Source: Chlamydiae bacterium CG10_big_fil_rev_8_21_14_0_10_42_34 | GTDB lineage: Bacteria; Chlamydiota; Chlamydiia; Chlamydiales; SM23-39 | DNA: 64,000 nucleotides | Assembly: GCA_002773795.1 (NCBI GenBank) | Contig: PFAD01000016.1 | Span: 28,843-92,842 of the forward strand | Direction of reading: 5' to 3' | In this document: in pieces, positions 7,121 through 15,953 of the stretch | Position numbering within the stretch: the stretch's first letter is position 1 | Layout of the letters: the number at the start of each line of letters is the position of its first letter | Notes under the pieces: generated by a model | The model's database searches: none | What the model was told of the DNA's origin: nothing | Seen by the model: only the letters and a program-made list of their open reading frames with translations | Made by a program: the position numbers and the translations under genes

Positions 7121-9919
7121 ATGTTCGGCATAATCAAAAAACTATTCGGGACACATCAATCGCGGATCCTCAAAAAGTACTGGCAACTGGTCCCTCAAGT
7201 AAATTCTTGGGAAGAAAAGTTTCAAAAACTAACTGATGATGAGATCAAAAATAAGACGATTGAATTCAAAGAAAGATTTGCAAAAGGGGAGCCTCTTGAA
7301 GATCTCCTTCCAGAAGCTTTTGCTGCTGTAAAAAATGTTTGCCGAAGACTCTGCGGGACAGATGTTCACGTTTCTGGATACGAGCAAAAATGGGATATGA
7401 TTCCATACGACGTTCAGATCGTTGGAGCCGCCGCAATGTTTCACGGATCTATCGCTGAGATGCAAACGGGCGAGGGGAAAACTCTCACTGCATCTATGCC
7501 TCTTTATCTCCACGCAATTACCTCAAAACCTGTCCACCTCATCACTGTCAACGATTACCTTGCGAAACGTGACTGCGAATGGATCGGCTCAATTTTCCGC
7601 AAACTAGGCCTTACTGTCGCCTCTCTCACAAATGACGTTCACCCACACCAAAGAAAAGAAGTTTACGCATGTGACATTGTGTATGGAACTGCTTCTGAAT
7701 TTGGCTTTGATTACCTGCGCGACAATTCAATGTCTTCTCACAAAAATGAGCAAGTGCAAAGAGGCCACTACTTTGCCATGGTCGATGAGATCGATTCGAT
7801 CTTGATCGATGAAGCAAGAACTCCCCTCATTATCTCAGGACCTGTTAATGACAGCCGTCAAATGTATGATGAGTTGAAAGAGGGCGTCGCAAACCTCGTA
7901 CGGATTCAGAGAGACATTTGCAACCGCCTTGCAAGTGAAGCGCGCAGATCATTAGAATCGCTCGGAATCCTCGAAGAGAGCGATACACCCAAAAAACTTC
8001 CCAAAGAAGCTGAAGAAGTCTTTAAAAAACTTTGGCTAGTTGGCAAGGGTACACCGCGCAATAACATCTTAAAAAAACTGAAAGAAAACCCAGACATCCG
8101 CGCACAAATCGACAAATGGGAAACGTACTTTTACGGCGAATCGAATAAGGAAGAAAAGTTCGAGACTCTTTCAGAACTTTTCATGCTCGTTGATGAGCGC
8201 AATAATGAATATGAGCTCTCCGACAAAGGAATTAAATGCTGGTGCGAGTTTAAAGAAGGGGTTGGAGCGGATGATTTTGTGATGCTCGATCTCGGCCACG
8301 AATACCACCTGATCGACCAAAGCGAACAAAACGACCAAGAGAAAATGAAGGCGAAAGTCGCCTTGCGAGAAGAAGATGCGAAACGCAAAGAAAGGGCCCA
8401 CAATTTACGCCAAATGCTCCGCGCCCATCTTCTCATGGAAAAAGATATCGACTACATCGTCCAAGATGACAAAATTGTCATCATTGATGAAAACACAGGC
8501 AGACCGCAACCAGGGCGCCGCTTTTCAGACGGACTTCACCAGGCGATCGAGGCGAAAGAAGACGTTTCAATCCAAGGGGAAACACAGACTTACGCAACCA
8601 TCACTTTGCAAAACTACTTCCGTATGTACACGCGCTTAGCAGGGATGACTGGAACTGCAATGACAGAGGCAAACGAGTTTAAAGAGATCTATAAACTCCA
8701 AGTTCTCGAAATTCCAACTTATCGCTCTTGCGCACGCACAGATCACGACGATGAAATTTACATGACTGAGCGCGAAAAATACATCGCGATCCTCAAAGAA
8801 ATCAAAGACGTCCACGAAAAGGGACGCCCTATCTTGATCGGGACAGAATCGGTTGAAGTTTCAGAAAAACTTGCCCGAATCCTAAAGCTTAACAAACTCG
8901 ATTACACAATTCTTAACGCCAAAAACCATGAGCACGAAGCTGAAATTATCGCTGATGCTGGGAAAAAAGGGGCTATTACCCTTGCGACCAACATGGCGGG
9001 AAGAGGAACTGACATTAAGCTGAAAGATGGCGTTAAAGAAGTCGGCGGACTTCACGTAATCGGAACGACGCGCCACCAATCACGTCGTATCGATCGCCAG
9101 CTTCGCGGTAGATCGGGTAGACTGGGCGACCCTGGTTCATCGAAATTCTTCGTCTCATTTGAAGACTCCCTCATGCGCCTTTTTGCATCGCCACGCATGA
9201 CAGCCCTTTTACAAAGATTCCGTCCTCCCGAAGGGGAGCCGATCTCAGCAAAAGTGCTGAACAAGTCCATTGAAACAGCCCAAAAGCGAGTCGAGCAGCG
9301 CAATTACAGTATGCGTAAGCACACACTTGAATACGATGATGTGATGAATAAGCAGCGCCAGGAAGTCTATGCCTTCCGCAACGACCTGCTCTTCACAGAC
9401 AATACACTTCTCATTGCAGAAGAAATTCTCGAATCAGTTGCTCGCACACTCATGAACGACAAAACAGCTCTAACAACAGAGTTTCCGATTACCTTCGAAG
9501 AGGCTGCAACCGAAGAAGAGATCATCGCGAAAGTTCTCGAAGGCTTCCAACAAAAGCTCTTCTTCCAACGCCAACTTCTCACAACGTTTAGACCTGAGCT
9601 CAACGAAGCTGAAAAAGCGCAAAACGTCCTTCACGAAGTTGTTCGGAGCCTCATGATTCGCAAAATCGATCAACTTTGGCAAGAACACCTCCTCCACATC
9701 GACCATCTCCGCTCAGACGTACACATGCGCACAGTCGGCCAAAAAGATCCACTTCTCGAATTTAAGCAAGAATCGTTTTCTCTCTTTGAGAGATTCTCGC
9801 TCAATTTGCGCCAAGAGATTGCTCGCGATCTGTTCCGCTTTGAGATGATGCCCCAGCAAGAGCCCCCAGCACCAAAGCCTCGCGGCAAAAGAATCCCGAC
9901 CCTTGTCCAAGGAGCTTGA
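7121..9919 (+). CDS. secA: Preprotein translocase ATPase SecA
   Basis: SecA is the motor that drives preproteins through SecYEG. The 932-residue product has the DEAD motor: Walker A MQTGEGKT (about residue 113), Walker B VDEIDSILIDEARTPL, and the second RecA domain with GRGTDIKL and LRGRSGRLGDPG. The C-terminal third has the helical scaffold and wing (WQEHLLHIDHLR). The zinc-binding C-terminal tail (CxCx8CH) found in many SecAs is missing; the chain ends PRGKRIPTLVQGA. I chose ATG 7121 (MFGIIKKLFG) over an in-frame start at 7067 because this is the family N-terminus. It overlaps the next gene by one base. Confidence 0.97.
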   Translation: MFGIIKKLFGTHQSRILKKYWQLVPQVNSWEEKFQKLTDDEIKNKTIEFKERFAKGEPLEDLLPEAFAAVKNVCRRLCGTDVHVSGYEQKWDMIPYDVQIVGAAAMFHGSIAEMQTGEGKTLTASMPLYLHAITSKPVHLITVNDYLAKRDCEWIGSIFRKLGLTVASLTNDVHPHQRKEVYACDIVYGTASEFGFDYLRDNSMSSHKNEQVQRGHYFAMVDEIDSILIDEARTPLIISGPVNDSRQMYDELKEGVANLVRIQRDICNRLASEARRSLESLGILEESDTPKKLPKEAEEVFKKLWLVGKGTPRNNILKKLKENPDIRAQIDKWETYFYGESNKEEKFETLSELFMLVDERNNEYELSDKGIKCWCEFKEGVGADDFVMLDLGHEYHLIDQSEQNDQEKMKAKVALREEDAKRKERAHNLRQMLRAHLLMEKDIDYIVQDDKIVIIDENTGRPQPGRRFSDGLHQAIEAKEDVSIQGETQTYATITLQNYFRMYTRLAGMTGTAMTEANEFKEIYKLQVLEIPTYRSCARTDHDDEIYMTEREKYIAILKEIKDVHEKGRPILIGTESVEVSEKLARILKLNKLDYTILNAKNHEHEAEIIADAGKKGAITLATNMAGRGTDIKLKDGVKEVGGLHVIGTTRHQSRRIDRQLRGRSGRLGDPGSSKFFVSFEDSLMRLFASPRMTALLQRFRPPEGEPISAKVLNKSIETAQKRVEQRNYSMRKHTLEYDDVMNKQRQEVYAFRNDLLFTDNTLLIAEEILESVARTLMNDKTALTTEFPITFEEAATEEEIIAKVLEGFQQKLFFQRQLLTTFRPELNEAEKAQNVLHEVVRSLMIRKIDQLWQEHLLHIDHLRSDVHMRTVGQKDPLLEFKQESFSLFERFSLNLRQEIARDLFRFEMMPQQEPPAPKPRGKRIPTLVQGA

Positions 9920-10458
9920 TGAGACTTAAGTCCCTTGTTTTTGGCCTCATCGCACTGAGCCTTATTGTAAGCGCCTTTGCTGAGACAACCAAAGTTACAG
10001 GGGCAAATCAATATGGTGAAGTAACCCTAGACACCCTTGATGGTGTAGGTCTCATCAAACTCAACGCAACAACCGTCGAAACGATCAACCTCACCGGGAG
10101 TCTAATCACCCAAGACGCCCAGATAGGGACCCTTAATGTCATCGGAGAGGCCAACCTCAAAGGAACTACGATCCAAAACGCCGGATCAGTTATGGGATCT
10201 TTACAAGCAACCCGCTCCACCTTTCAAAATACCCTTACGATCCTAAGCCAAAAAGCCCTCTTCACAACAAGTACCCTCGAAGCGATCACCGTAAAGCGTG
10301 ATAGTGGCTATAAGGGCAAACAAATACTTGAGCTAAGGCATCATACCATCATCAATGGCCCCATCCACTTTGAGTCTGGTAAGGGTGAAGTCATCGTCCA
10401 CCCAACTTGCCAGGTTTTAGGCGAAGTAACCGGCGGCAAAGTCATAAAAAAACATTAA
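9919..10458 (+). CDS. Exported beta-helix repeat protein, bactofilin-like composition
   Basis: A 179-residue protein of unknown function. The ATG at 9919 overlaps the secA stop codon and is preceded by AAGGAG, so it is strongly expected to be translated with secA. The N-terminus is a signal peptide (MRLKSLVFGLIALSLIVSAFA, cleavage likely after AFA). The rest is rich in short strands with regularly spaced Gly, Leu and Val (VETINLTGSLITQDAQIG, LNVIGEANLKG), like a single-stranded right-handed beta-helix. The end (GKGEVIVHPTCQVLGEVTGG) is reminiscent of polymer-forming bactofilin-type repeats. A periplasmic or envelope location is inferred. Confidence 0.75.
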   Translation: MRLKSLVFGLIALSLIVSAFAETTKVTGANQYGEVTLDTLDGVGLIKLNATTVETINLTGSLITQDAQIGTLNVIGEANLKGTTIQNAGSVMGSLQATRSTFQNTLTILSQKALFTTSTLEAITVKRDSGYKGKQILELRHHTIINGPIHFESGKGEVIVHPTCQVLGEVTGGKVIKKH

Positions 10459-10466
10459 CCACCCTC

Positions 10467-10495
10467 TTGTAATTAGACCTTAGTTTATTTATACT
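10467..10495 (+). promoter_or_regulatory. Sigma-70-type promoter for the 10520 gene
   Basis: TTGTAA at 10467-10472 and TATACT at 10490-10495 are separated by exactly 17 bp. They sit 24 bp upstream of the TTG start codon of the following unknown gene. Confidence 0.65.
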
Positions 10496-10519
10496 CCCAC
10501 ACAAAAACAAGAGAGCACT

Positions 10520-11413
10520 TTGAATCAAATTCAATACTATTATCAAAATATTCATGGCTTATATGAAAATATTTTCAATTATGATGAGAGATTTCGCACA
10601 GCTCAACGAACAGCGTCAGCCGCTCTAAACGCACTTCAAGGTGTTGCAAGATATACTACCGCAACTGACGCGACCAAACCAAAACGCGCAACTTATATGC
10701 AAAGTCTCAAAAATCTCCACCTAACCCTGCTCCCACAAGATACAACAACCTTCAATAACGACTATTTCATTCAATTTGCCCTCACAATTGCCGAACACAA
10801 TGGATTAAGCGCGTACCCACACATGAGAGGACAGCTATTTGTTCCTAGCCTGCTGCTGGTCGAAAAACTATGCATTCTAGAAACAGAAATCACACGCACC
10901 TATCCCTCCCAAGGCCGTTGTAAAGCCGCTTTACACAACTTCGCAGAGTTTCATGATGAATTTTCAAAGACCTTTATGAGTACAATCGAACCACTCATCG
11001 AAAATACCCCGTATATTTACGAACATAAAAGTTACCCGAAAACTGTAGCATTTTTTAAAAGGATTTACAGCGAAGCGCTCTCACATAATCCAGACCTGAC
11101 ATCGCAATTAGAAGAAAGTGACCCCGCAGTTTTCAATATTATCGTGGATCTTGCCATTTTCACCTTAATTACCTCTTACGAGGAGATTCCAGAAGCGTTT
11201 CTACCCTACAAAATAATGATCTGGGCTTTAAGAAAGCCAATCCGAGTAAACTTACAACATGTAAAAGAGAAAATTCTACAGGACAAAGATATTTTAAAAG
11301 ATACACCGGCCCACGCAGTGTACATAGAGATCGGCAGATTAAGGACACAATTTCAACGAGACAAACCTATTGTCTACTCCACACTTATGCATACCTTGCA
11401 ACTTACCACGTAA
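10520..11413 (+). CDS. Hypothetical protein, 297 residues
   Basis: I do not recognise this protein. It starts with TTG (MNQIQYYYQNIHGLYENIF) after GAGAG, downstream of a good promoter. The sequence is predicted mainly helical, soluble, with no signal peptide or membrane segment. The lack of similarity to housekeeping families, the stand-alone promoter and the neighbouring unknown gene suggest a lineage-specific protein, possibly a secreted effector; that is inference. It contains one copy of the 17-bp palindrome (10919-10935), read here as C-K-A-A-L-H. Its 3' end overlaps the convergent 11403 gene by 11 bp, so each transcript must run into the other. Confidence 0.7.
   Translation: MNQIQYYYQNIHGLYENIFNYDERFRTAQRTASAALNALQGVARYTTATDATKPKRATYMQSLKNLHLTLLPQDTTTFNNDYFIQFALTIAEHNGLSAYPHMRGQLFVPSLLLVEKLCILETEITRTYPSQGRCKAALHNFAEFHDEFSKTFMSTIEPLIENTPYIYEHKSYPKTVAFFKRIYSEALSHNPDLTSQLEESDPAVFNIIVDLAIFTLITSYEEIPEAFLPYKIMIWALRKPIRVNLQHVKEKILQDKDILKDTPAHAVYIEIGRLRTQFQRDKPIVYSTLMHTLQLTT
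10919..10935. repeat. Dispersed 17-bp palindrome, copy 2
   Basis: TGTAAAGCCGCTTTACA inside the unknown 10520 gene. This is the only coding copy in the frame TGT-AAA-GCC-GCT-TTA-CAC (CKAALH); the other four coding copies are read VKxLY. Confidence 0.9.
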
Positions 11414-12905
11414 TCTTTTCAATCGTACGCATTAATAACTCTGTTGGCCACTCGATTGTTTGATCGCCTAAAAACCCAGTAGCAACTTCTAGCTTGATAG
11501 CACCGTATTGAGAAAAATCAATGCTTTTAAGAGGAAATGTTTTTTCAAATTCAATCGGCCATGTTGAGAGCACTTTCGTCGCAATCAATTGACCATTTCC
11601 AAACTTAATTTTTCTCCCTTCATAATCAATTTCACCCGTGACCTTCTGCTTGCACGAAATTTTCACACCTTCAGCTGGTTTAAAACCGTCTTCAGCCACG
11701 TCCGTTATTGTTGTCTTTTGCTCGTTACTAAATTCCATTGAAAACTTATGGAACCTATTATCTTTGTCCATCTCAACATGAAAGGAAGACAAACCAGGTG
11801 GAAATAATTTTTCAACGATTTCGGAAACACATTCACCCTGATCTCTTACAATTGAATACAAGCAAGATTGAAACATCGGTTGCGCTTCATCTACACCGTA
11901 TGAATATTCTTTTTGTACAATTTTCTCATGTGCAGCTTTTGCGACATGTTCTCCAGTTGTTCCAGGCAGATCTAATTGGCGAACGCTTACCTTTTGTTCC
12001 GATTCTTTTGAACTTATCAACTTATACATCCTGAAAATAACATCTTTTTTCATTGCCTCAGTAAGCTCTGACTCAGGAGTATTCCGATGGAATAATTCTT
12101 TAGCATTCAAGTAATTCTTATATTCTTTTTCAATATTTATGCTGAGGTCATCAGGATTTGAAGATTTTTCTATCCCAACTTTGAAAAGCTGCGCCTTTTC
12201 TTCTTTAGAAAGTTCCGGATATTTCTGGTGGCTCCAGTTAGCACTTATGAACTTAACGATCCAAAGAAGCATGAGTCCAGGTGACTGTTTATTAAAACTA
12301 GCTCTTTTACCAATCTTTAAAACGCCAAACAATTTATTCATCAAATTGATAAAAGCTTGGACAGGCTCACATTTACTGTGGTCAATTCCATCGTTAAGTG
12401 ATTGAAATAACTTATGAGCAAACTTCAACATATTCAAATCAAAGCCTTGAGAAAAACACTCCTGTCGAGACTCTGAGATCATCTCAAGAAATCGGGGCAT
12501 ACTCCCTATTTCTTCTTCATCTAAATCCCCAGCAAGCTCTACATAAACATTAAAATCCGGATGATCTATCTTTTCTAAGAGTTCATTAAAAAGGCTGTCC
12601 CCAAAATACTTTTTTGCTTCACGAAATACAGGAACCTCAACTCCATTTTTATCTAAAACTTGCAAGACTTTTGCGTTCAATTTGCCATCTATCTCTTTGT
12701 TATCAATTTTTGCAGCCAGAAGTTTTAACGCACAAGATCGTTTATATGAGTGATAAAGCAAATACGCCCACCCAAATACTGGAATACAGACGGAAAGAAC
12801 CTTGGCGCAGGTGGAGAGTTTTTGGCTGCTTAAATCTGAGAGAATTTCTTGAGGGTCCTTCGCCCGATTATTTCCCCAAGGAACAATGTTAAATGAAAAA
12901 GACAT
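11403..12905 (-). CDS. Hypothetical membrane-anchored protein, 500 residues
   Basis: I do not recognise this protein. One hydrophobic stretch near the N-terminus (VLSVCIPVFGWAYLLYHSYK, about residues 38-57) could anchor it. The long remainder is hydrophilic and charged, with beta-rich segments toward the C-terminus (QKVTGEIDYEGRKIKFGNGQ). The ATG at 12905 is preferred, with GTGGGG upstream; a GTG at 12914 would add three residues. A strong promoter lies 34 bp upstream. The stand-alone layout and lack of housekeeping similarity are typical of lineage-specific chlamydial proteins. A secreted or inclusion-related role is possible but not shown. Confidence 0.7.
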   Translation of the reverse strand: MSFSFNIVPWGNNRAKDPQEILSDLSSQKLSTCAKVLSVCIPVFGWAYLLYHSYKRSCALKLLAAKIDNKEIDGKLNAKVLQVLDKNGVEVPVFREAKKYFGDSLFNELLEKIDHPDFNVYVELAGDLDEEEIGSMPRFLEMISESRQECFSQGFDLNMLKFAHKLFQSLNDGIDHSKCEPVQAFINLMNKLFGVLKIGKRASFNKQSPGLMLLWIVKFISANWSHQKYPELSKEEKAQLFKVGIEKSSNPDDLSINIEKEYKNYLNAKELFHRNTPESELTEAMKKDVIFRMYKLISSKESEQKVSVRQLDLPGTTGEHVAKAAHEKIVQKEYSYGVDEAQPMFQSCLYSIVRDQGECVSEIVEKLFPPGLSSFHVEMDKDNRFHKFSMEFSNEQKTTITDVAEDGFKPAEGVKISCKQKVTGEIDYEGRKIKFGNGQLIATKVLSTWPIEFEKTFPLKSIDFSQYGAIKLEVATGFLGDQTIEWPTELLMRTIEKITW

Positions 12906-12938
12906 AAACCCCACTATTATGGTTAATTAACTACTACT

Positions 12939-12967
12939 ATTATAAATTATTTACTATTAAATGTAAA
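12939..12967 (-). promoter_or_regulatory. Near-consensus sigma-70-type promoter for the 11403-12905 gene
   Basis: On the minus strand TTTACA (12962-12967) and TATAAT (12939-12944) are separated by 17 bp. The surrounding DNA is very A+T rich. The -10 box is 33 bp from the ATG at 12905. Confidence 0.75.
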
Positions 12968-13172
12968 TAATTTTTATAACAACCATCCCGCTGATTACAA
13001 GACACTTAGAAGAGACAGGCCCACTTAACAAGAAAAGCTCAACCACCTAAATTTAAGCGTCTTAAGAGTTGCCCCTAAAAAAACAAACCTGAACCAGAAG
13101 AAGAGACCCTGCAAGAGCGAGGCAAAATAAGGGGGTTTTCTTTTTTAAAAAAGGGATGTAAGGTGAAAAAAT
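12968..13172. other. Gene-free stretch between divergent genes
   Basis: About 205 bp without a supportable gene. It holds an imperfect inverted repeat (AAGACACTTA near 13000 and TAAGCGTCTT near 13055) and, just before the antiporter gene, TTTTTTAAAAAA. I see no clear promoter, RNA gene or intact mobile element. It may be decayed sequence. Confidence 0.4.
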
Positions 13173-14597
13173 ATGATCTTAGCTGAAATTGTCAAGACCC
13201 CCGCCAAGTACGACTGCCTGAAGCACCCGATGGTACTTCAGCTAGAATCGCTCGATTTCACCCCTTTTCACTTGATCGCCTTTATCATTTTCTTCCTTGC
13301 GATCATCCACACACTGAGCGTCTATAAAGTGCATCAGTGGGCGCGCAAGCTCGAGCTCCACCAAAAGCCCAGAAGAGACGGCAAGAGAAGAGAAAGGAGC
13401 ATTGGAGTCCAGCTCTTATATTTTATCTCTGAAGTAGAGGTCGTTTTTGCTCTCTGGACCATCCCACTATTTATTTGCATTGCAGCAATTTATGGCTGGA
13501 CGATCGGGTTAGAATATATCAATACCAGAGACTATACAGAGCCACTTTTTGTCGTGGTGATTTTAGCGATGGCTTCAACGAAACCCATTGTCCATGCAGC
13601 AGAAGGACTCATCTCGTGGATTGCAAAAGGATTAGGGGGATCGCTATCTGCCTGGTGGATGGTTCTTTTAACAGTGGGTCCGCTACTTGGTTCATTGATC
13701 ACAGAAGCAGGAGCCATGGCTCTTTGCGCGCTCCTTTTATCGCGTCATTTTTACCACTATCACCCAAGCAAAAAGTTAGCTTACGCAACACTTGCTCTAC
13801 TGTTTGTAAACATCTCTGTGGGAGGGGTATTAACAGATTTTGCATCGCCTGCTGTTTTAGTTCTTGCCCACTGCTGGAAATGGTCGATGTCTGATATTTT
13901 CCTAAGCTTTGGCTGGAAAGCTGCCATCGGCATTGTGATCTCAAACTTAATTTACTGGTATTACTTTAGGAAAGAATTCGCACTACTAAACGTAAGAAAA
14001 AAGGCTGTAAAAATCTTTGCTCATTACTCTTCAAGAAAGCAAGAAACAAAAATTCCATACTGGATCAGTTTTGTTCACATGCTCTTTATGGCCCTCATTG
14101 TAGTTGTCTCTCACTATCCGGCTATATTTATTGCTATTTTCATGTTTTTCATCGGCTTTCATCAAGCCACGCGCGCGCATCAACACTCCATTCGTCTGGC
14201 AAGACCGATGATGATTGGGCTTTTCTTGGCAGGTCTCGTCATTCATGGCGGCTTGCAAGGTTGGTGGGTCGTCTCTATCCTTGAAGGGTTAAGCCCACTG
14301 TCTGTAATGGGAGTTGTCATTGCCTTAACAGGATTTAATGACAATACTGCGATATCTTATCTTTCTACTTTGGTGCCAAACTGGGGAACCGCATTTCAAT
14401 ACGCAATCTTTACCGGCGCCATTGCAGGAGGCGGTCTTACAGTGATTGCCAACGCACCGAACCCCGCTGGTTATACGATCTTGAAAAAGCACTTTGACAA
14501 TGGAATTAAGCCGCTTAATCTTTTGCTAGCAGCACTCACGCCTACGATTATCTTGTATGCGATCTACTACTTTATTGGACCTCTATTCAGTTTCTAA
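13173..14597 (+). CDS. Putative Na+/H+ antiporter
   Basis: A 474-residue integral membrane protein with about eleven hydrophobic segments. It resembles the 'putative Na+/H+ antiporter' family (the PF07399 type) found in Chlamydiae and some other Gram-negatives. Recognisable stretches include MASTKPIVHAAEGLI, GSLITEAGAMALCALLLSRHF, SVGGVLTDFASPAVLVLA and GFNDNTAISYL, with buried Asp, Glu and Asn residues in membrane segments as expected for a cation/proton exchanger. AAGGTG lies eight bases before the ATG. The exchanged ion is inferred from the family name only. It converges on the TVP38-like gene with a 4-bp gap. Confidence 0.75.
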   Translation: MILAEIVKTPAKYDCLKHPMVLQLESLDFTPFHLIAFIIFFLAIIHTLSVYKVHQWARKLELHQKPRRDGKRRERSIGVQLLYFISEVEVVFALWTIPLFICIAAIYGWTIGLEYINTRDYTEPLFVVVILAMASTKPIVHAAEGLISWIAKGLGGSLSAWWMVLLTVGPLLGSLITEAGAMALCALLLSRHFYHYHPSKKLAYATLALLFVNISVGGVLTDFASPAVLVLAHCWKWSMSDIFLSFGWKAAIGIVISNLIYWYYFRKEFALLNVRKKAVKIFAHYSSRKQETKIPYWISFVHMLFMALIVVVSHYPAIFIAIFMFFIGFHQATRAHQHSIRLARPMMIGLFLAGLVIHGGLQGWWVVSILEGLSPLSVMGVVIALTGFNDNTAISYLSTLVPNWGTAFQYAIFTGAIAGGGLTVIANAPNPAGYTILKKHFDNGIKPLNLLLAALTPTIILYAIYYFIGPLFSF

Positions 14598-14601
14598 AAA
14601 G

Positions 14602-15294
14602 CTATTTCTTAAACCGTTTGAAGAAAATGGGCGCTAAAGATAACAATGCAAGCCCAACCAACGCCAAGATTGTCTGCCAGCTCAACATTGAAGAGAGCGT
14701 TATCTCCCCCCCAGAATTTAAAGTAGTATTTACCTGAGATCCAATTTGTATAAATATGATTGCAAAAGGAATAGACCCGACTAAGCTTGTCCAAGCAAAT
14801 GGCCAAAAACGAACACCAAAAAAAACTGAAGCAAGGTTAATTAGCCACAAGGGAGATATGGGGATAAATCTAAGAAATAAGAGATAGCTAACCGCATTTT
14901 CCTTAAACTGTTTTCCCATCTTCTTTAATCTTGGGCCTGCTTGCTTTTCAAAAAGACCCTGCATTGGTGTTTTCATCAAAAAATAAGAGAAACAAGAACC
15001 CAAAGTGTTTGCAATTAAGGTATAAAAAATACCTAGCAAGTCTGGGTATAAAAACCCCCCTAATATAGCGATAAAAACTCCAACTGGAAGAAAAAGGGTG
15101 ACCGTCAGTGTATAAACCCCCAGAAAAACAAGAGGAGAAAGGAGCCAATGTTCATTACTCAAGCGGAGCAATTCCGCCTGATTTTTCATAAAAAAATCAA
15201 ATGTAAAGTATTTATCTATGCCTAGCAAATAAACTAGACTGACACTCAAACCAATGACAAGAGGAGGGCCCCAATACTTAAATTTCTTTAGCAT
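14602..15294 (-). CDS. TVP38/TMEM64 (VTT domain) membrane protein
   Basis: A 230-residue membrane protein of the DedA/TVP38/TMEM64 superfamily, which includes lipid scramblase-like and transporter-like proteins. The VTT region is recognisable in VFIAILGGFLYPDLLG, the reentrant-loop segment NTLGSCFSYFL, and the diagnostic LLFLRFIPISPLWLINLASV followed by FAWTSLVGSIPFAIIF. The chain ends in a hydrophobic helix and a basic tail (FFKRFKK). Its exact activity is unknown. It stands alone on the minus strand. Confidence 0.85.
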   Translation of the reverse strand: MLKKFKYWGPPLVIGLSVSLVYLLGIDKYFTFDFFMKNQAELLRLSNEHWLLSPLVFLGVYTLTVTLFLPVGVFIAILGGFLYPDLLGIFYTLIANTLGSCFSYFLMKTPMQGLFEKQAGPRLKKMGKQFKENAVSYLLFLRFIPISPLWLINLASVFFGVRFWPFAWTSLVGSIPFAIIFIQIGSQVNTTLNSGGEITLSSMLSWQTILALVGLALLSLAPIFFKRFKK

Positions 15295-15366
15295 ATCCTA
15301 TACATACTAGATCAGATCAAAATGACCCTATAAAAAAATTAAATCAGAACTTAGGAAGATCCTTAC

Positions 15367-15816
15367 TTATAGTTTTGAGATCGATCTATACCCAAAGATA
15401 AGAAGTGGAATGGATGCAAAAGCATACAAAAACCACATCCGCGCATCCCATTTTAGGATCAATGCACCTTTGCTAGAAAAGAAAAGCATAAAAAGACCAA
15501 ATAAGAGAAGCTGCGCACCGAGAGTCATTAAGATCGTGGGCCCTACAATGCTTTTTGTCTCTTCATCCGATTCCATCATTGCTTGCGGGTCTTGGTATGC
15601 GGGTTCTTCTTCCGGCGCCTTAGGCGCGTAGTGGGGAGGATAGAGCGATTGTTGGGTGTTCAGATTTTGCACTGAAGCTGTCGGATGATAGCTAGATTGG
15701 AACTGCTCTGGCTTTTCTTCGCGTAAATCTGCCGCACAAAACGGGCATACGATCACATCGAGGTCGATTTCTCCCTCGCAATTATAACACATTTTTTGAC
15801 GCTTTTTAGCTTTCAT
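15367..15816 (-). CDS. Zinc-ribbon membrane protein, hypothetical
   Basis: A 149-residue protein with an N-terminal zinc ribbon (MCYNCEGEIDLDVIVCPFCAADL, written CxxC-x11-CxxC), a disordered linker rich in Pro, Gln and Glu (about residues 32-85), and two C-terminal hydrophobic helices (ILMTLGAQLLLFGLFMLFF and MWFLYAFASIPLLIFGYRSI). The four cysteines should bind one zinc. The topology suggests a membrane protein with the zinc ribbon in the cytoplasm. Proteins of this build occur next to lpdA-type genes in Chlamydiae as far as I recall, but the function is unknown. It is divergent from lpdA. Confidence 0.75.
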   Translation of the reverse strand: MKAKKRQKMCYNCEGEIDLDVIVCPFCAADLREEKPEQFQSSYHPTASVQNLNTQQSLYPPHYAPKAPEEEPAYQDPQAMMESDEETKSIVGPTILMTLGAQLLLFGLFMLFFSSKGALILKWDARMWFLYAFASIPLLIFGYRSISKL

Positions 15817-15953
15817 GCTCTCCTTTTAGACTTTTGGGGCAATTTTTTCATGGAGAAAATCGCATTTGGCACCATATTTATAGCTTCATCTAAAAACAGA
15901 GTATAAGGAAAGCCCCTTTTTTCTTATAATTGGTATTTTTCAACGGAGAGGAT

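Noticed and set aside
12968..13172. A third mobile hairpin element before the antiporter gene
   Set aside because: The inverted repeat is only about 10 bp with mismatches and shares no clear sequence with the other two elements.
13475..13894. Long antisense or alternative frames inside conserved genes (here in the antiporter gene, also within secA, mnmE and groEL)
   Set aside because: They lack family similarity and ribosome binding sites, and run under clearly coding frames.
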